From Polaribacter sp. BAL334 (lineage in GTDB: Bacteria; Bacteroidota; Bacteroidia; Flavobacteriales; Flavobacteriaceae): a stretch of DNA of 64,000 bases. Shown here piece by piece: positions 55,558 through 64,000 of this stretch; the first letter of the stretch is position 1, and each line of letters starts with the position of its first letter. The stretch spans positions 16,015-80,014 of the forward strand of contig NZ_JADWOV010000227.1 in the NCBI RefSeq assembly GCF_015767435.1, in the 5' to 3' direction. Position numbers and translations under genes: made by a program. Below the pieces are notes generated by a model. It did no database searches and was not told where the DNA came from. It was given only the letters and a program-made list of their open reading frames with translations.

Positions 55558-56229
55558 ATGAGTAAAATATATTTAGTGCCAACGCCAATTGGCAATCTTG
55601 AAGACATGACTTTGCGTGCTATTAGAATCTTGAAAGAAGTCGATTTTATTTTGGCAGAAGACACTCGCACAAGTGGAAAATTGTTAAAACACTTCGAAAT
55701 TTTGACTCAAATGCACAGTCATCACATGCACAATGAACACAAATCAATTGAGGGAATTATCAAGCGTTTGCAAGCAGGAGAAACTTGCGCTTTGATTTCT
55801 GATGCAGGAACTCCAGCCATTTCTGATCCAGGTTTTTTATTGACAAGAGCTTGCATTGAAAACAATATTGAGGTAGAATGTTTGCCAGGAGCAACCGCTT
55901 TTGTTCCAGCTTTGGTAAACTCAGGATTGCCCAATGATAAATTTGTTTTTGAAGGATTTTTGCCTGTAAAAAAAGGCCGTCAAACACGATTATTGCTTTT
56001 ATCTGAAGAAAAAAGAACACTAATTTTTTATGAATCGCCTCACAAAATCTTAAAAACATTGGCTGATTTTGTGACTTATTTTGGTAAAGAAAGACAACTT
56101 TCAGTTTCAAGAGAATTGACTAAAATGTTCGAAGAAACCAAAAGAGGTACTGTAAAAGAAGTGCTTGAATATTATACCAAAAAACCTGCAAAAGGAGAAA
56201 TTGTGATTGTAGTTGAAGGGAAAAAATAA
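55558..56229 (+). CDS. rsmI: 16S rRNA (cytidine1402-2'-O)-methyltransferase
   Basis: 223 residues. Tetrapyrrole-methylase fold with YLVPTPIGNLEDMTLRAIRIL, AEDTRTSGKLLKHF, SDAGTPAISDPGFLLTRACIE and GATAFVPALVNSGLP, the standard RsmI motifs. It uses SAM to methylate the ribose of C1402 in the ribosomal P site. It lacks the C-terminal about 50-residue extension of E. coli RsmI (286 residues), a common short form. Confidence 0.94.
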   Translation: MSKIYLVPTPIGNLEDMTLRAIRILKEVDFILAEDTRTSGKLLKHFEILTQMHSHHMHNEHKSIEGIIKRLQAGETCALISDAGTPAISDPGFLLTRACIENNIEVECLPGATAFVPALVNSGLPNDKFVFEGFLPVKKGRQTRLLLLSEEKRTLIFYESPHKILKTLADFVTYFGKERQLSVSRELTKMFEETKRGTVKEVLEYYTKKPAKGEIVIVVEGKK

Positions 56230-56340
56230 TATAAAAATGCTACATTTTTTAATCAAAAAAATACAAAACAAATATAAGCTCCAAATTGTTAAAATGATTA
56301 ATATTGCTGTTTGAAAAAAACTCTTTAATTCATTTAAAAA

Positions 56341-57132
56341 ATGGACTTAAAATCTTTAAAATTCGGCCTTTTAAGTATGTTGTTTTTACTTATAAGCAGC
56401 TCATTTACAGCGCAAAATAAAAAAATAAGAGTATTGTTTGTAGGAAATAGTTTTACCTATTATAACAATTTACCTCAAGTAGTTGCTGCCATGGCAAAGT
56501 CGCAAGATATTATCATTGAAACCAAACACTCTACAGTTGGTGGTTCTAGTTTAGAAAATCACTGGAAAAGTGAAAGAGGCACACAAACTCGTATCATGAT
56601 TGAATTGGAAAAATGGGATTATATTGTTTTTAATAATCATAGTTTAAGTGCTATTAATAACGCTCAAAATTTTATTGATTACGGAAAAAAATTTGCTGAA
56701 TTAACAAGATCAAAAGGAGCTGAACCTATTTTTATGATGACTTGGGCTTACAAGTCAAATCCATTGATGTTGCCAGAAATTGAAAAAATGTATAAAACTT
56801 TATGCGAACAAACCAAAACTGATTACATTCCTGGTGGGCCACTTTTTGCAAGTTCTATCAATTATAGACCAGATTTAGAATTATTTCATGATAATATTCA
56901 TCCTTCACCAAATGGAACTTATTTGTTAGGATTGGCTTTTTTTAAATATTTCACTGGAAAAAATGTAAATCCAATCCCAACAAATATCACCACTTTAGAT
57001 ACGAACGGACAATTACTGTATCTTATTTTCATGAATGATTTGGATGCCTATTTTCTACGTCAATTGGTAAATGAGTTTTCATTTAAAACCTTAACGTTAA
57101 AAACGGAACAAGTTATCACTCCCAAAAAATGA
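56341..57132 (+). CDS. Secreted SGNH/GDSL-type hydrolase
   Basis: 263 residues. Signal peptide FGLLSMLFLLISSSFTAQ. RVLFVGNSFTYYNNLPQVV contains the nucleophile Ser in a GNSFT block (in place of GDS). WDYIVFNNHS supplies the oxyanion region and ELFHDNIHPSPNGTYLLG the catalytic Asp and His (DNIH). It is thus an active-looking SGNH esterase. Substrate unknown (carbohydrate ester or lipid possible). It overlaps the HopJ-like gene by 4 nt (ATGA), implying translational coupling. Confidence 0.82.
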   Translation: MDLKSLKFGLLSMLFLLISSSFTAQNKKIRVLFVGNSFTYYNNLPQVVAAMAKSQDIIIETKHSTVGGSSLENHWKSERGTQTRIMIELEKWDYIVFNNHSLSAINNAQNFIDYGKKFAELTRSKGAEPIFMMTWAYKSNPLMLPEIEKMYKTLCEQTKTDYIPGGPLFASSINYRPDLELFHDNIHPSPNGTYLLGLAFFKYFTGKNVNPIPTNITTLDTNGQLLYLIFMNDLDAYFLRQLVNEFSFKTLTLKTEQVITPKK

Positions 57133-57470
57133 GAATTGACGAATTTAAATCGAAGTTAACTTCTTCACCAAACTCCATTTTGTTTTCTGAAACAATGCAG
57201 GTAATTGATGAAAATTACACATTTTTACCAACTGCATTTTTTAACGGAGAAATCAACAATAAAGAAGGCGAAAATTCAGGTTCTTGCAAATTATTTGCTT
57301 TTGCTATTCATCAAAAATTCACAAAACAAGAAACGCTTTTTTGTTTTGGAGAACACTACAAAAACGTTTTGGAATATTCAACTGGAATATCACACCAAAA
57401 TATTCGAAACTTTATGAAAACTGGTTTTGAAGGATTGAACTTTGAAAAAGAAGCGTTGCAATTAAAATAA
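57129..57470 (+). CDS. HopJ type III effector family protein
   Basis: 113 residues. Pattern FKSKLTSSPNSILFSETMQVIDENYTFLPTAFFNG and GSCKLFAFAIHQKFTKQETLFCFGEHYKNVL ... GISHQNIRNFMKTGFEGLNF match the HopJ family (about 110 residues), common in non-pathogenic bacteria. No secretion system is implied here; the name comes from a Pseudomonas member. Coupled to the SGNH hydrolase by a start-stop overlap. Function unknown. Confidence 0.8.
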   Translation: MRIDEFKSKLTSSPNSILFSETMQVIDENYTFLPTAFFNGEINNKEGENSGSCKLFAFAIHQKFTKQETLFCFGEHYKNVLEYSTGISHQNIRNFMKTGFEGLNFEKEALQLK

Positions 57471-57476
57471 GTTTAT

Positions 57477-59639
57477 TTATCTAATCAAACTAAAATTTCC
57501 AGATTTTTCAATCGTATTTCCATTGATATCAGTTAACAGTACTCGAAACCAATAACTATTGGATGGTAGTTTTTTTCCTTGATAATCGCCATTCCAACCT
57601 TGAGAATTTGGTTCAATCTGATAAATAAGTTTCCCAAATCTGTCAAAAATAGCAATTTTTGACATCGTATAAAAAGCAGCATCAAAACCATTGATGGTCC
57701 AAAAATCATTTTCTCCATCACCATTTGGTGTGAAAAATTTTGGATATGCTAAAATGGAAAATCGAAATGAAGCTACTCCACAACCTAATTTGTCTCTTAC
57801 AAACAAAGTGTGAATTCCAGGTGATAAATTTTGAAAAAAACCAACATCAGTATAATTACCAAATTCATTATCAATAGCAAATTCGTAATCGCCAATTCCT
57901 AGATTTGGATTTGCAACTTGAATAGAATTATTAGTTGAATCATCTGTAATGATCACATCGTCTTTGGAAATTGTTGCAATTTCAGATTTTGTCACTACAA
58001 TTTGTTTTTCATCAGAAATACAACCTGCTTCAGAAATAGCAGAAACATAATAATTTCCTTCGGAAGTAACTGTTATCGAAGAGGAAATTTCAGTGAAAGT
58101 ACTACTGTCATTTCTCCAAATATAGGTGTAATTTCCTTGCGGATTTCGAGTTTCTAATGTTATTGAACCAACATCTTGGCACAAAACATAACCGTTTTCA
58201 GAAACATCAAAATCAGGAATGGTATCATCCAAAATTGCATGTATTGGAGTTCTTGATGCAGTTTCACAATTATCACGATTTGCACTTACATAATAGGTTG
58301 CAGAACTTGTTAAAACAGGAGTTTCAAAAGAATTTCCAACAAAAATTGGCGTTAAACTTGTCAAAGAATCATACCAAAAAACGTCACCTTCAGAGGCTGT
58401 TGCAGATAAAATTGCCCTTCCTGAACAAATCAAATCATCTGTTGTTGAGGTAATAGAAGGTCTTGGATTTACGGTTACTATAATTGCGGTTCTTGGCAAG
58501 GTTGTACAATTATTTAAAGATGCTGTTGCATAAAAAACTCGCGTATTTGTCAAAAATGGAGTTGTAAAATTAGTCCCATTTCCAATTGGATTTCCTCCTG
58601 TTGGCGCATCAAACCAAAGAATTTCTCCATCACTTGCTGTTGCAGAAATGATAGCAATTCCTGATTCACAGATTGTTGCATCAACAGTTGAAAGAATTTG
58701 AGGTATAAAAATTCGTGTCGTTGCTTGAATATTTGTAGGATTGTCTCCTGGCATTCCTCCATATTCTACAATGTAACCCTGAGGATGATACAATGTTCCT
58801 GGAGGGTCTCCTATATTTGGCAAATCATTCCATGCACCTGGAATTCCCACAGATGGATCAGTAATGTGAGCATAATCTTCATTATTATTTGTATCATTAG
58901 GCTCGCCATTATTCCATTTTGAATACCCAATTCCTGTTCCATTTACTTGACCTAACCAAAAAACGGTTCCAGCTTCAGGTCCTGTAACCCATTTCCATTC
59001 GCCTTCATTTTCAGCATCATTTGCCCCAATCCAACCTGCTCCAGAAGTTTGTTCTCCAGCAAAATTGGCTTCAATTTCTGAAGTTAACGTTGCTAAATAG
59101 CCTTTTCTTCCAAAATAAGTACTGTTTTCTGCAGCTATTTTAGCCTGATTCCAAGTAATTCCTACGTTAGAAATAAACTTGTAAAAATGATCTGTTTCAG
59201 GCAAATAATTTGCATCTCCAATGGTCAAAGAAAACTTTTTCTCGAGAAAAATAGCAGGCGCAGTTGTTGTAAAAACAACATCTTTTACAGCATTTTCTAA
59301 GTCCGCTAAAAACATTTGCGAACCAGTTCCTCTAGAAATTAAAGTTAATTTTCCTTCAGATGGATTCCATACTGGAAGAATATTGGGATGTAGAGCTACA
59401 TCAAATTGTAATGTATCAAATCCTTGTTGATATCCTTCAGAAATTTGAATATAAAATGCTGCAATTGTAGTACTTGTTGGGTCTAAAATGCTAAAATCTG
59501 TAACAATATTAATGGGACTTCCTGCGCAAAACGCTTGATTTCCAGTGGCTGAAATGGATGCTTGACCAAAGCTAGAGAGAATCGAAAATATCGATAGAAA
59601 TAGATAACTTATTTTTTTAAGACAGATTGTTTTTTGCAT
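57477..59639 (-). CDS. T9SS type B surface protein with C-type lectin domain
   Basis: 720 residues. Signal peptide (YLFLSIFSILSSFGQ). A C-type lectin-like domain (about 150-300) carries WNQAKIAAENSTYFGRKGYLATLTSEIEANF, GWIGANDAENEGEWKWVTGP, WNNGEPNDTNNNEDYAHI and GYIVEYGG; EPN with ND supports Ca-dependent sugar binding. Two or three PKD/Ig-like repeats (ICSGRAILSATASEGDVFWYDS type) follow, then a CHU_C gliding-associated C-terminal domain (FFTPNGDGENDFWTINGFD) that directs type IX secretion. It is probably a surface adhesin or glycan binder. Convergent with the HopJ-like gene, stops 7 nt apart. Confidence 0.9.
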   Translation of the reverse strand: MQKTICLKKISYLFLSIFSILSSFGQASISATGNQAFCAGSPINIVTDFSILDPTSTTIAAFYIQISEGYQQGFDTLQFDVALHPNILPVWNPSEGKLTLISRGTGSQMFLADLENAVKDVVFTTTAPAIFLEKKFSLTIGDANYLPETDHFYKFISNVGITWNQAKIAAENSTYFGRKGYLATLTSEIEANFAGEQTSGAGWIGANDAENEGEWKWVTGPEAGTVFWLGQVNGTGIGYSKWNNGEPNDTNNNEDYAHITDPSVGIPGAWNDLPNIGDPPGTLYHPQGYIVEYGGMPGDNPTNIQATTRIFIPQILSTVDATICESGIAIISATASDGEILWFDAPTGGNPIGNGTNFTTPFLTNTRVFYATASLNNCTTLPRTAIIVTVNPRPSITSTTDDLICSGRAILSATASEGDVFWYDSLTSLTPIFVGNSFETPVLTSSATYYVSANRDNCETASRTPIHAILDDTIPDFDVSENGYVLCQDVGSITLETRNPQGNYTYIWRNDSSTFTEISSSITVTSEGNYYVSAISEAGCISDEKQIVVTKSEIATISKDDVIITDDSTNNSIQVANPNLGIGDYEFAIDNEFGNYTDVGFFQNLSPGIHTLFVRDKLGCGVASFRFSILAYPKFFTPNGDGENDFWTINGFDAAFYTMSKIAIFDRFGKLIYQIEPNSQGWNGDYQGKKLPSNSYWFRVLLTDINGNTIEKSGNFSLIR

Positions 59640-59667
59640 TTTAAAGTCGAACTTGTAGTCGTTTTAG

Positions 59668-59675
59668 TACTTTTG
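59668..59675 (+). promoter_or_regulatory. -7 promoter element for the OsmC-like gene and recJ
   Basis: TACTTTTG, consensus TAnnTTTG, 48 nt before the ATG at 59723, with no clear -33 TTG. Confidence 0.5.
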
Positions 59676-59722
59676 TAAAAAAGCACAAGTTACTACTTCA
59701 AATTTTAAAAAAAATACAAATT

Positions 59723-60148
59723 ATGGTTAAAAATACTGTTTCAACTGTTTGGACTCAAAAATCGCAATTTGAAACCGATAATCCAAGTGGATATAAGTTC
59801 ACAATGTTTGATAAATCTCAAGATAATGGAGACGTAGTTGGTTTTGCTCCAAAAGCGTTAATGCTCTCATCTTTAGCAGGCTGCTCTGGCTTAGATGTGG
59901 TTTCTTTGTTAGCAAAAATGCGTGCTGAAGTCGCTGATTTCAGAATTGAAGTTACTGGCGAATTGACTGACGAACATCCAAAATATTATAAAAAAGTGCG
60001 CGTTGAGTATCATTTTACAGACAGCAATTTGCAACCCGAAAAAATTCAGAAAGCCGTTAATTTATCTGTTACAACTTACTGTGGAGTCATGGAAATGTTT
60101 CGGAAATTTGCTGAAATAGAAGTCGAAATATTTTTACACAATCAATAA
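59723..60148 (+). CDS. OsmC/Ohr family protein
   Basis: 141 residues. The two redox cysteines sit in SLAGCSGLDVVSLL and VTTYCGVMEMFRK, and RIEVTGELTDEHPKYYKKVRVEYHF is the typical strand pattern. OsmC proteins reduce organic and fatty-acid hydroperoxides using a thiol partner. Promoter immediately upstream; recJ follows after 13 nt and is likely cotranscribed. Confidence 0.9.
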   Translation: MVKNTVSTVWTQKSQFETDNPSGYKFTMFDKSQDNGDVVGFAPKALMLSSLAGCSGLDVVSLLAKMRAEVADFRIEVTGELTDEHPKYYKKVRVEYHFTDSNLQPEKIQKAVNLSVTTYCGVMEMFRKFAEIEVEIFLHNQ

Positions 60149-60161
60149 AAACTCAATTGCT

Positions 60162-61847
60162 ATGAGATGGACTGTAAAGCCAAAACCACCCAAAGAAAAA
60201 GTAAAAAAACTCGCTAAAGAACTGCAAATTGAAGAAACTTTAGCCAGTATTTTGTGTCAACGAAATATCGAAACTTTTGAAGAAGCTAAGAAATTTTTCA
60301 GACCTAGTTTAGATGACATTCATGATCCTTTTTTAATGAAAGACATGGATAAAGCCCTTGAAAGAATTGAAAAAGCCATTGAAAACAATGAAAATATTCT
60401 TATTTACGGAGATTATGATGTGGATGGAACTACTGCTGTTTCGCTAGTTTCTGCCTATTTAAAAACAATTTACTCAAATATCGCAACCTATATTCCTGAC
60501 AGATATCATGAAGGTTATGGAATTTCTTATGCAGGAATTGACTTTGCAAACGACAATGATTTTTCGCTGATAATTGCTTTAGATTGTGGTATCAAAGCCA
60601 TTGAAAAAGTAGCCTATGCAACAGAAAGAAACATCGATTTTATCATTTGTGACCACCACAAACCAGGTGCTGAAATTCCAAAAGCTGTGGCTGTTTTAAA
60701 CCCGAAAAGAGTAGATTGCAAGTATCCTTTTGATGAATTGTGTGGTTGTGGTGTGGGTTTTAAATTGATTCAAGCTTTAGGAACAAATAGAGGTCAAACC
60801 ATTACCGATTTTATTCCTTATTTAGATTTAGTGGCGACTGCAATTGCTGCTGATATTGTTCCAATTACTGGGGAAAATAGAATTTTGGCGCACTTTGGAT
60901 TGCAAGTAATCAATTCTCATCCAAGAAATGGAATCAAAGCGTTGATTCATCAAATCAAGAAAAAAGAATTGACAATTACGGATGTTGTTTTTATCATCGC
61001 GCCAAGAATTAATGCTGCAGGGAGAATCAAACACGGCAATTATGCAGTAGAATTGTTAACAGAAATGGACTTTGATTCCGCCGTAGAATTTGCAAAAGCG
61101 ATTGAAGTTTTTAACGCTGACAGAAAAGAGTTGGATAAAAAAATTACTGCTGAAGCGCTCAATCAAATCATTGAAAACGAAGAAGAAAACCGATTTTCAA
61201 CAGTTGTTTATCAAGAAGATTGGCACAAAGGAGTGATTGGAATTGTGGCTTCAAGACTCACAGAAACCTATTACAGACCCACATTGGTTTTTACAAAAAG
61301 TGGTGACAAATTAGCAGCATCTGCACGTTCTGTAAAAGATTTTGATGTATATGAAGCCTTGGAAGAATGCACTGAATATATTGAACAATTTGGCGGACAT
61401 AAATATGCTGCTGGCTTGACCTTATTGCCAGAAAACTATGAAAATTTCAAACAGAAATTTGAAGAAGTTGTTTCAAAAACCATTGATAAAGAACTCTTGA
61501 TTCCAGAAATTTTGATGGATGCTGAAATTGATTTTTCTGAAATTTCACCTAAATTTTTCAGAATTATTCAACAAATGGCACCTTTTGGACCCCAAAATAT
61601 GAAACCTGTTTTCAAAACAACTGGTGTTAGAGACAATGGTTATGGAAAACAAGTTGGTTCAGATTGCACACATTTAAAACTGAATTTGTTTCAAGGTGAC
61701 AATCAGAAAACCTATAATGCGATTGGATTTGGTTTGGGGAATAAAATTGAACTTGTGGAAGATGAATTTGACATTGTGTATTCTTTGGAGGAAAATGAAT
61801 GGAATGGGTTTACTTCTGTGCAGTTGGTTTTGAGGGATTTGAGGTAA
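60162..61847 (+). CDS. recJ: Single-stranded-DNA-specific exonuclease RecJ
   Basis: 561 residues. DHH motifs: ILIYGDYDVDGTTAVSLVSAY, LIIALDCGIKA and FIICDHHKPG. DHHA1: RSVKDFDVYEALEECTEYIEQFGGHKYAAGLTL. A C-terminal OB-like domain (about 450-560) follows. The 5'-3' ssDNA exonuclease acts in recombination and mismatch repair. All metal ligands are present. Co-transcribed with the OsmC-like gene. Confidence 0.95.
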   Translation: MRWTVKPKPPKEKVKKLAKELQIEETLASILCQRNIETFEEAKKFFRPSLDDIHDPFLMKDMDKALERIEKAIENNENILIYGDYDVDGTTAVSLVSAYLKTIYSNIATYIPDRYHEGYGISYAGIDFANDNDFSLIIALDCGIKAIEKVAYATERNIDFIICDHHKPGAEIPKAVAVLNPKRVDCKYPFDELCGCGVGFKLIQALGTNRGQTITDFIPYLDLVATAIAADIVPITGENRILAHFGLQVINSHPRNGIKALIHQIKKKELTITDVVFIIAPRINAAGRIKHGNYAVELLTEMDFDSAVEFAKAIEVFNADRKELDKKITAEALNQIIENEEENRFSTVVYQEDWHKGVIGIVASRLTETYYRPTLVFTKSGDKLAASARSVKDFDVYEALEECTEYIEQFGGHKYAAGLTLLPENYENFKQKFEEVVSKTIDKELLIPEILMDAEIDFSEISPKFFRIIQQMAPFGPQNMKPVFKTTGVRDNGYGKQVGSDCTHLKLNLFQGDNQKTYNAIGFGLGNKIELVEDEFDIVYSLEENEWNGFTSVQLVLRDLR

Positions 61848-61955
61848 GTTTCTTATTTGACTTATTTTATTTTCTATAACCAGCTGTTTATCAGTATTTT
61901 GTAAAGTAATTTTACTAAAAATAAAAATAGAGTCAACTAATTGACCTTATATGTT

Positions 61956-61963
61956 TATATTTG
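61956..61963 (+). promoter_or_regulatory. -7 element for the DUF4143 ATPase gene
   Basis: TATATTTG, consensus TAnnTTTG, 28 nt before the ATG at 61992; a TTG lies only 12 nt upstream, so the -33 is unclear. Confidence 0.45.
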
Positions 61964-61991
61964 TTCACAGAAACATTAAAATAAATTTAAA

Positions 61992-63446
61992 ATGAGTTTA
62001 TTAAGAGCTTTTTCTAAAGAGCAAATAATTAATAAAATTAATTTTGAAAATCCTTGGTGGAAGACAAATAAAATTGATGAATACTATTCCTCAATGAAAA
62101 AAAGACTTTATTTTGACTTATTTTCTCAATTAGTTTATGAAAAAAAAATAAAAAGAGCAATTGTTTTAATGGGGCCTAGAAGAGTAGGTAAAACTGTTAT
62201 GCTTTTTCATTTAGTACAAGATTTAATTAATAACAATATTCCCGCAAAAAGTATTTGCTATTTATCAATTGAAAATCCTATATATAATGGTCTAACTTTA
62301 GAAGAAATGTTACTTCATTTTTTAGAGCATACAAATCAAGAGCCCTCAAGTGAATTATATATAATATTTGATGAAATACAATATTTAAAAAACTGGGAAG
62401 TACATTTAAAAATTTTAGTTGACTCATATCATAAGATTAAATTTATAGTTTCTGGTTCTGCAGCAGCTGCTCTTAAACTCAAAAGTATTGAATCTGGAGC
62501 TGGTAGATTTACTGATTTTATGCTTCCCCCTTTAACGTTTTACGAATATATCGATTTAAAAAATTTATCTCATTTAATATCTCAAAAAATTAAAAAATGG
62601 AAAGGTATTTCTGCAAATTATTATCATACTAATAATATGGATGAGTTTAATAAACACTTTGTAGACTATATAAATTTTGGAGGGTATCCAGAAGTTTCTT
62701 TATCTAAAGAAATTCAATTAGATCCTGGAAGATATATAAGAAATGATATTGTTGATAAAGTCTTATTAAGAGATTTACCTAGTCTTTATGGAATTAACGA
62801 TGTTCAAGAACTAAACTCTTTATTTACAACAATAGCCTATAATACTGGAAATGAATTTACATATGAAGAACTATCAAAAAACTCTGGAATTGTAAAAAAT
62901 ACATTAAAAAAATATATTGAATATTTAGAGGCTGCATTTTTAATAAGAGTTATTAATAAAATAGATCAAAGTGCAAAAAAATTTAAAAGAGCTACATCAT
63001 TTAAAATTTATTTAACGAACCCTTCTTTAAGAAGCGCTTTGTTTTCTCCTTTAAAAGAAGATGATGACTTTATTGGAAATATGGTTGAGACAGCAATTTT
63101 CTCACAATGGGGTCACAACACAAGTTTTAAACCATATTATGCGAGATGGAAAAATGGAGAGGTTGATATAGTAAGTTTGTCTGCTGAAAAGCAAAAGCCA
63201 TTATGGGCGGTTGAAATAAAATGGAGTAACAGATATGTAAAAAGCATACAAAAACTTTCAAACTTAAAATCATTTTGTAATCAAAATAATCTCGACAGAA
63301 CATTAATAACGACTAAAGATATTGAAGAAATTATAGAAAGCGATGGTTTAATTTATGATTTTACCCCAAGCAGCTTATATTGTTATACTGTTGGCAGAAA
63401 TGCAATAGAGAGAAGACTAAATAAGTCAATGGCAATTTCTCACTAA
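61992..63446 (+). CDS. AAA+ ATPase with DUF4143 domain
   Basis: 484 residues. N-terminal ATPase: Walker A MGPRRVGKTVMLFHLV (about 57-72), Walker B LYIIFDEIQYLKNW and sensor IVSGSAAAALKLKSIESGAGRF (AAA_14 type). The C-terminal DUF4143 region contains FEYEELSKNSG winged-helix-like DNA-binding features and the nuclease-like WAVEIKWSNR strand. Such proteins are widespread accessory ATPases whose substrates are unknown. Composition is more A+T-rich than recJ upstream, hinting at acquisition; an IS remnant lies less than 0.5 kb downstream. Confidence 0.85.
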   Translation: MSLLRAFSKEQIINKINFENPWWKTNKIDEYYSSMKKRLYFDLFSQLVYEKKIKRAIVLMGPRRVGKTVMLFHLVQDLINNNIPAKSICYLSIENPIYNGLTLEEMLLHFLEHTNQEPSSELYIIFDEIQYLKNWEVHLKILVDSYHKIKFIVSGSAAAALKLKSIESGAGRFTDFMLPPLTFYEYIDLKNLSHLISQKIKKWKGISANYYHTNNMDEFNKHFVDYINFGGYPEVSLSKEIQLDPGRYIRNDIVDKVLLRDLPSLYGINDVQELNSLFTTIAYNTGNEFTYEELSKNSGIVKNTLKKYIEYLEAAFLIRVINKIDQSAKKFKRATSFKIYLTNPSLRSALFSPLKEDDDFIGNMVETAIFSQWGHNTSFKPYYARWKNGEVDIVSLSAEKQKPLWAVEIKWSNRYVKSIQKLSNLKSFCNQNNLDRTLITTKDIEEIIESDGLIYDFTPSSLYCYTVGRNAIERRLNKSMAISH

Positions 63447-63456
63447 GTAATTAAAA

Positions 63457-63828
63457 CTAAACATGCTGATCAATCAAAACAACATTTCCATCTGGGTCTA
63501 AAATCAAAAAACTAGCTGGACCAGAACTGTTTTCATCAGCTTCAGTTTCTAATTTTATTCCTTCTTTTTTCAGCTGTTTTTGAATGGTTCTTATATCATC
63601 AAAATCATCCAAATTGTTGGCACTTTCATCCCAACCAGGATTAAATGTCAAAATATTATTTTCAAACATTCCTTGAAATAATCCAACAAGAGCATTCCCG
63701 TTTTTCATGATTAAATACCCTTTTTCTATTTGATCTGCAAATACCATAAACCCTAATTTTTCATAAAACTCTTTAGATTTGTGAATGTCTTTTACAGCTA
63801 AACTGATTGAAAATGCGCCTAATTTCAT
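63457..63828 (-). CDS. VOC (glyoxalase/bleomycin-resistance) superfamily protein
   Basis: 123 residues. FSISLAVKDIHKSKEFYEKLGFMVF at the N-terminus and SFLILDPDGNVVLIDQHV at the end are typical of one VOC beta-alpha-beta-beta-beta module pair. Metal ligands are partly recognisable but substrate cannot be told. Convergent with the DUF4143 ATPase gene. Confidence 0.82.
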   Translation of the reverse strand: MKLGAFSISLAVKDIHKSKEFYEKLGFMVFADQIEKGYLIMKNGNALVGLFQGMFENNILTFNPGWDESANNLDDFDDIRTIQKQLKKEGIKLETEADENSSGPASFLILDPDGNVVLIDQHV

Positions 63829-63905
63829 GAGGTTGTTATTTGAAAATTAATGAGTTAAAAATATGTAAGCTTCCCTTAAATTCGATCCATTCAAAAATAG
63901 AATTT

Positions 63906-64000
63906 TTATTCATTTAATCTGTATTCAATTGGTGATTTATTTTTAAGTGATTTATGTGGTCTATTGTAATTGTAATCGTTTATCCACTCTTGACTTATAT
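63906..64000 (-). mobile_element. C-terminal end of an IS3-family transposase (OrfB), cut by the window edge
   Basis: The minus-strand frame runs from the window edge to a TAA at 63906 and reads WINDYNYNRPHKSLKNKSP, then IEYRLNE. YNxxRPHxSL ... P is the classic IS3 orfB rve-domain end (the catalytic Glu precedes it, outside the window). The IS right end is expected within 63860-63905, but a terminal repeat could not be confirmed without the other end. Confidence 0.88.

Overview
The window is chromosomal DNA from a low-G+C member of the Bacteroidota, almost certainly the family Flavobacteriaceae. The genus cannot be fixed from the sequence; a Polaribacter/Tenacibaculum-like marine flavobacterium would fit. 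The evidence is an Alternative Complex III (Act) cluster, a type B T9SS sorting domain, DUF2723, DUF2490 and HopJ-type proteins, the long class II IlvC, and the repeated occurrence of the Bacteroidota promoter -7 element TAnnTTTG (-33 TTG, spacer about 19 nt).

Layout. 1-5.0 kb: minus-strand start of the Act respiratory cluster (actA, actB, partial actC). 5.2-10.3 kb: a SPOR protein and the rimP-nusA-infB operon, whose leader contains a hairpin followed by a U-tract. 10.4-13.6 kb: tandem Usp protein, 4HB membrane protein and GapN. 13.7-22.6 kb: branched-chain amino acid genes on the minus strand (leuA, leuB, terminator, ilvD, ilvB, small ORF, ilvN, ilvC). leuC, leuD and ilvA are absent, and an extra 123-residue gene sits between ilvB and an intact ilvN, flanked by a decayed second copy of the ilvN start. 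22.7-29.4 kb: a helical-repeat protein, then thrA-thrB-thrC preceded by a Thr-rich leader peptide that looks like an attenuator.

29394-42194 is an integrative element inserted in the 3' end of a tRNA-Gln(UUG) gene. It has a 17-bp direct repeat (att core) at both ends and a 19-bp direct repeat just inside each end. It carries a tyrosine integrase next to the left att, an unknown protein, a MerR/excisionase-like HTH protein behind three 21-bp repeats, a DUF3987 NTPase, twelve TTTACCA/TGGTAA iteron-like boxes, a primase-like protein, and a type III restriction-modification pair (mod-res). Last comes an unusual three-gene module: a STAS-like/GHKL ATPase, a stand-alone STAS-like DUF4325 protein and a PIN-domain protein. 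This module is the best candidate for an undescribed system: a partner-switch-like sensor pair next to a predicted RNase.

42.4-64 kb returns to ordinary chromosome: DUF2723 glycosyltransferase-like membrane protein, a gene remnant, an FGE lipoprotein with both catalytic cysteines, CNNM/CorC protein, HflX, a very short predicted transcript, DUF2490 protein, glycerophosphodiesterase, a CLC channel whose gating Glu is Gln, AspS, RsmI, an SGNH hydrolase with HopJ-family partner, a C-type-lectin/T9SS surface protein, OsmC, RecJ, a DUF4143 ATPase, a VOC protein and the C-terminus of an IS3-family transposase at the right edge.

All family names come from reading motifs by eye; no database search was run.
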